Shown piece after piece: positions 62,875 through 64,000 of a stretch of DNA of 64,000 bases. The notes under the pieces are model-generated. The model saw only the letters and a program-made list of their open reading frames with translations, was not told the DNA's origin and searched no databases. Numbering within the stretch: position 1 is the stretch's first letter; each line of letters begins with the position of its first letter. The position numbers were made by a program, and so were the translations under genes. This stretch comes from Candidatus Nitrospira kreftii. GTDB lineage: Bacteria > Nitrospirota > Nitrospiria > Nitrospirales > Nitrospiraceae. The stretch is taken from assembly GCA_014058405.1 (NCBI GenBank), contig CP047423.1, positions 3,518,501 to 3,582,500 of the forward strand, read 5' to 3'.

Positions 62875-64000
62875 CTAAAGAACGACCAGATCGTATTGCT
62901 CAAGATGTAACTGACTATCCGGAGTGACGATGATCTTTGCCGAACAATCTCGTTCCAAGACTTCAATTCCATTGCGCTCTTCATCTTGCAGCAACTCCGC
63001 CACCGTCGGATGGGCTCCCACAACGATGCGTTGTTGATCTGAAGTGGGTTCAATCCGCCTGATCTCCCGAAAGATTTCGTACGCCACGGTGGTCGGAGAC
63101 TTCGTATATCCGCGACCTTCGCAGTAGCGGCAAGGCTCTGACAGCGAGCGCAAGAGGTCCTCCCGAACACGCTCGCGAGAAATCTCGATCAAGCCGAGAT
63201 CCGAGATTCTGGAGATCCTCGTCCGTGCCTTGTCTGACGCCATGGCATCCACCAGCGCATGATAGACACGATCTCGATTTTTCTCACGTTCCATATCGAT
63301 AAAATCGACGATGATAATGCCGCCGATTCCGCGCAACTTAAGCTGATAGGCAACTTCCTTCGCCGCCTCCAGATTATTGCGCACGATGGTCTCTTCTTGA
63401 TCGCGCTTCCCGACAAAGCGTCCCGTATTGACGTCGATCACGGTCATGGCCTCGGTATGATCGATGACCAGATAGCCACCCGACTTGAGCCACACTTTCC
63501 GGCTCAAGGCGCGCACAATTTCCTGTTCAACTCCCAGATGATCGAACAATGGCTCTTCCTTGTCGTAGAAATGAATCCGTGCTGTTTGTTCGGGAGAAAA
63601 GCGCTGCACGAACCCACGAATAGCTTCGTATTCCCCCCGCGAATCGATCCAGAGTCGATCAACTTTCTTTCCGAACAAGTCCCGCACCACCCGGAAACTG
63701 AGGCTCAAGTCAGAATGCAGCAACGCAGGAGCCGGTAATTGTTCCCGCTTTGTCAACACGTCCTGCCACAGCACGTGCAGAAAATCGACATCGGATTTGA
63801 GTTCATCCTCTTTGACGCCTTCGCTGACTGTCCGCACGATATAGCCACAGCCCTGGCGCCGAACGCGCCGCATGATCTCCTTCAACCTGGCCCGTTCTTC
63901 ATCGCGCGGAATGCGTCGCGACACTCCGATATGGTCGACGGTCGGCATGAAGACGAGGTAGCGTCCCGGCAGCGAGACGTAGGTCGTCACTCTGGATCCC
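62875..64000 (-). CDS. rng: ribonuclease G/E family protein, 5' part beyond the window
   Basis: The frame enters from the right edge (…GSRVTTYVSLPGRYLVFMP) and runs to a stop at 62875, so the S1 domain start is missing. Visible are the S1/sensor end and the RNase H-like and DNase I-like catalytic region, with AMTVIDVNTGRFVGKRD (metal-binding Asp) and GIGGIIIVDFIDME (second Asp). The zinc-link CRYCEGRGY and a C-terminal domain follow. The protein ends soon after, without the long scaffold of RNase E, so RNase G is the better name. It processes rRNA and mRNA. Confidence 0.94.
   Translation of the reverse strand, partial: GSRVTTYVSLPGRYLVFMPTVDHIGVSRRIPRDEERARLKEIMRRVRRQGCGYIVRTVSEGVKEDELKSDVDFLHVLWQDVLTKREQLPAPALLHSDLSLSFRVVRDLFGKKVDRLWIDSRGEYEAIRGFVQRFSPEQTARIHFYDKEEPLFDHLGVEQEIVRALSRKVWLKSGGYLVIDHTEAMTVIDVNTGRFVGKRDQEETIVRNNLEAAKEVAYQLKLRGIGGIIIVDFIDMEREKNRDRVYHALVDAMASDKARTRISRISDLGLIEISRERVREDLLRSLSEPCRYCEGRGYTKSPTTVAYEIFREIRRIEPTSDQQRIVVGAHPTVAELLQDEERNGIEVLERDCSAKIIVTPDSQLHLEQYDLVVL

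Overview
The window looks like a chromosomal segment of a nitrifying bacterium, most likely a complete ammonia oxidiser (comammox) of the genus Nitrospira. The strongest clue is an unmistakable ammonia monooxygenase subunit C gene (30349..31158) that stands alone, without amoA or amoB in the window; extra solitary amoC copies are known from comammox Nitrospira and other ammonia oxidisers. The taxon is an inference; no rRNA or other phylogenetic marker was compared. Housekeeping genes fit one bacterial chromosome: thrS-infC-rpmI-rplT, rpe, rsmB, fmt, topA, dprA, rng, HU and two tRNAs.

Layout. 1-5.9 kb: poorly characterised envelope genes (a histidine-rich membrane protein, a zinc-ribbon/PCP_red protein, an OmpA-type protein coupled to a membrane-anchored protein with duplicated helix-hairpin-helix domains, two coiled-coil proteins) and a decayed fragment of an APS-kinase gene. 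6-13.5 kb: an assimilatory sulfate-reduction operon on the minus strand, Rrf2 regulator - sulfite reductase (fused to a TusA domain) - cysH - trpD2-like - cysD - cysNC. 13.8-18.2 kb: a Fis-type regulator, HU, tRNA-Val and the translation operon thrS-infC-rpmI-rplT, with an apparent ATC start for infC. 18.4-25 kb: a convergent minus-strand block of archaeal-type pheS/pheT, rpe, rsmB and fmt, then initiator tRNA-Met.

25-38 kb is accessory or specialised. Immediately after tRNA-fMet comes an AT-rich stretch and a three-gene cluster (asparagine-synthetase-like, YqcI/YcgG haem N-hydroxylase-like, DUF1989), a plausible pathway to a small N-oxygenated product. Then come an unknown gene, orphan amoC with an AmoD/PmoD-like periplasmic partner, ttcA, a low-molecular-weight phosphatase, a metallopeptidase/ATP-grasp pair, a GltP-type symporter and a toxin-like/DUF2283 fusion.

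38-55 kb is a scarred region. A 171-bp direct repeat abuts two truncated genes; between its copies lie a secreted tyrosinase-like/von Willebrand A protein, a nucleoside transporter and a ParE/RelE toxin-antitoxin pair. Beyond it are a serine-protease-like gene broken by an intact IS4-family element (9-bp target duplication), decayed duplicates of DCC and MFS genes, and a retron: a reverse transcriptase fused to a TOPRIM domain, preceded by a recognisable msr-msd RNA with 12-bp a1/a2 repeats. An IS3-family element (4-bp duplication) has replaced the last residues of the reverse transcriptase. The retron is the most striking defence-type system here.

55-64 kb returns to ordinary genes: a Tet-type MFS exporter, a DJ-1/PfpI protein, aldehyde dehydrogenase, PagL-type lipid A deacylase, topA, dprA and the 3' part of rng, which runs off the right edge.
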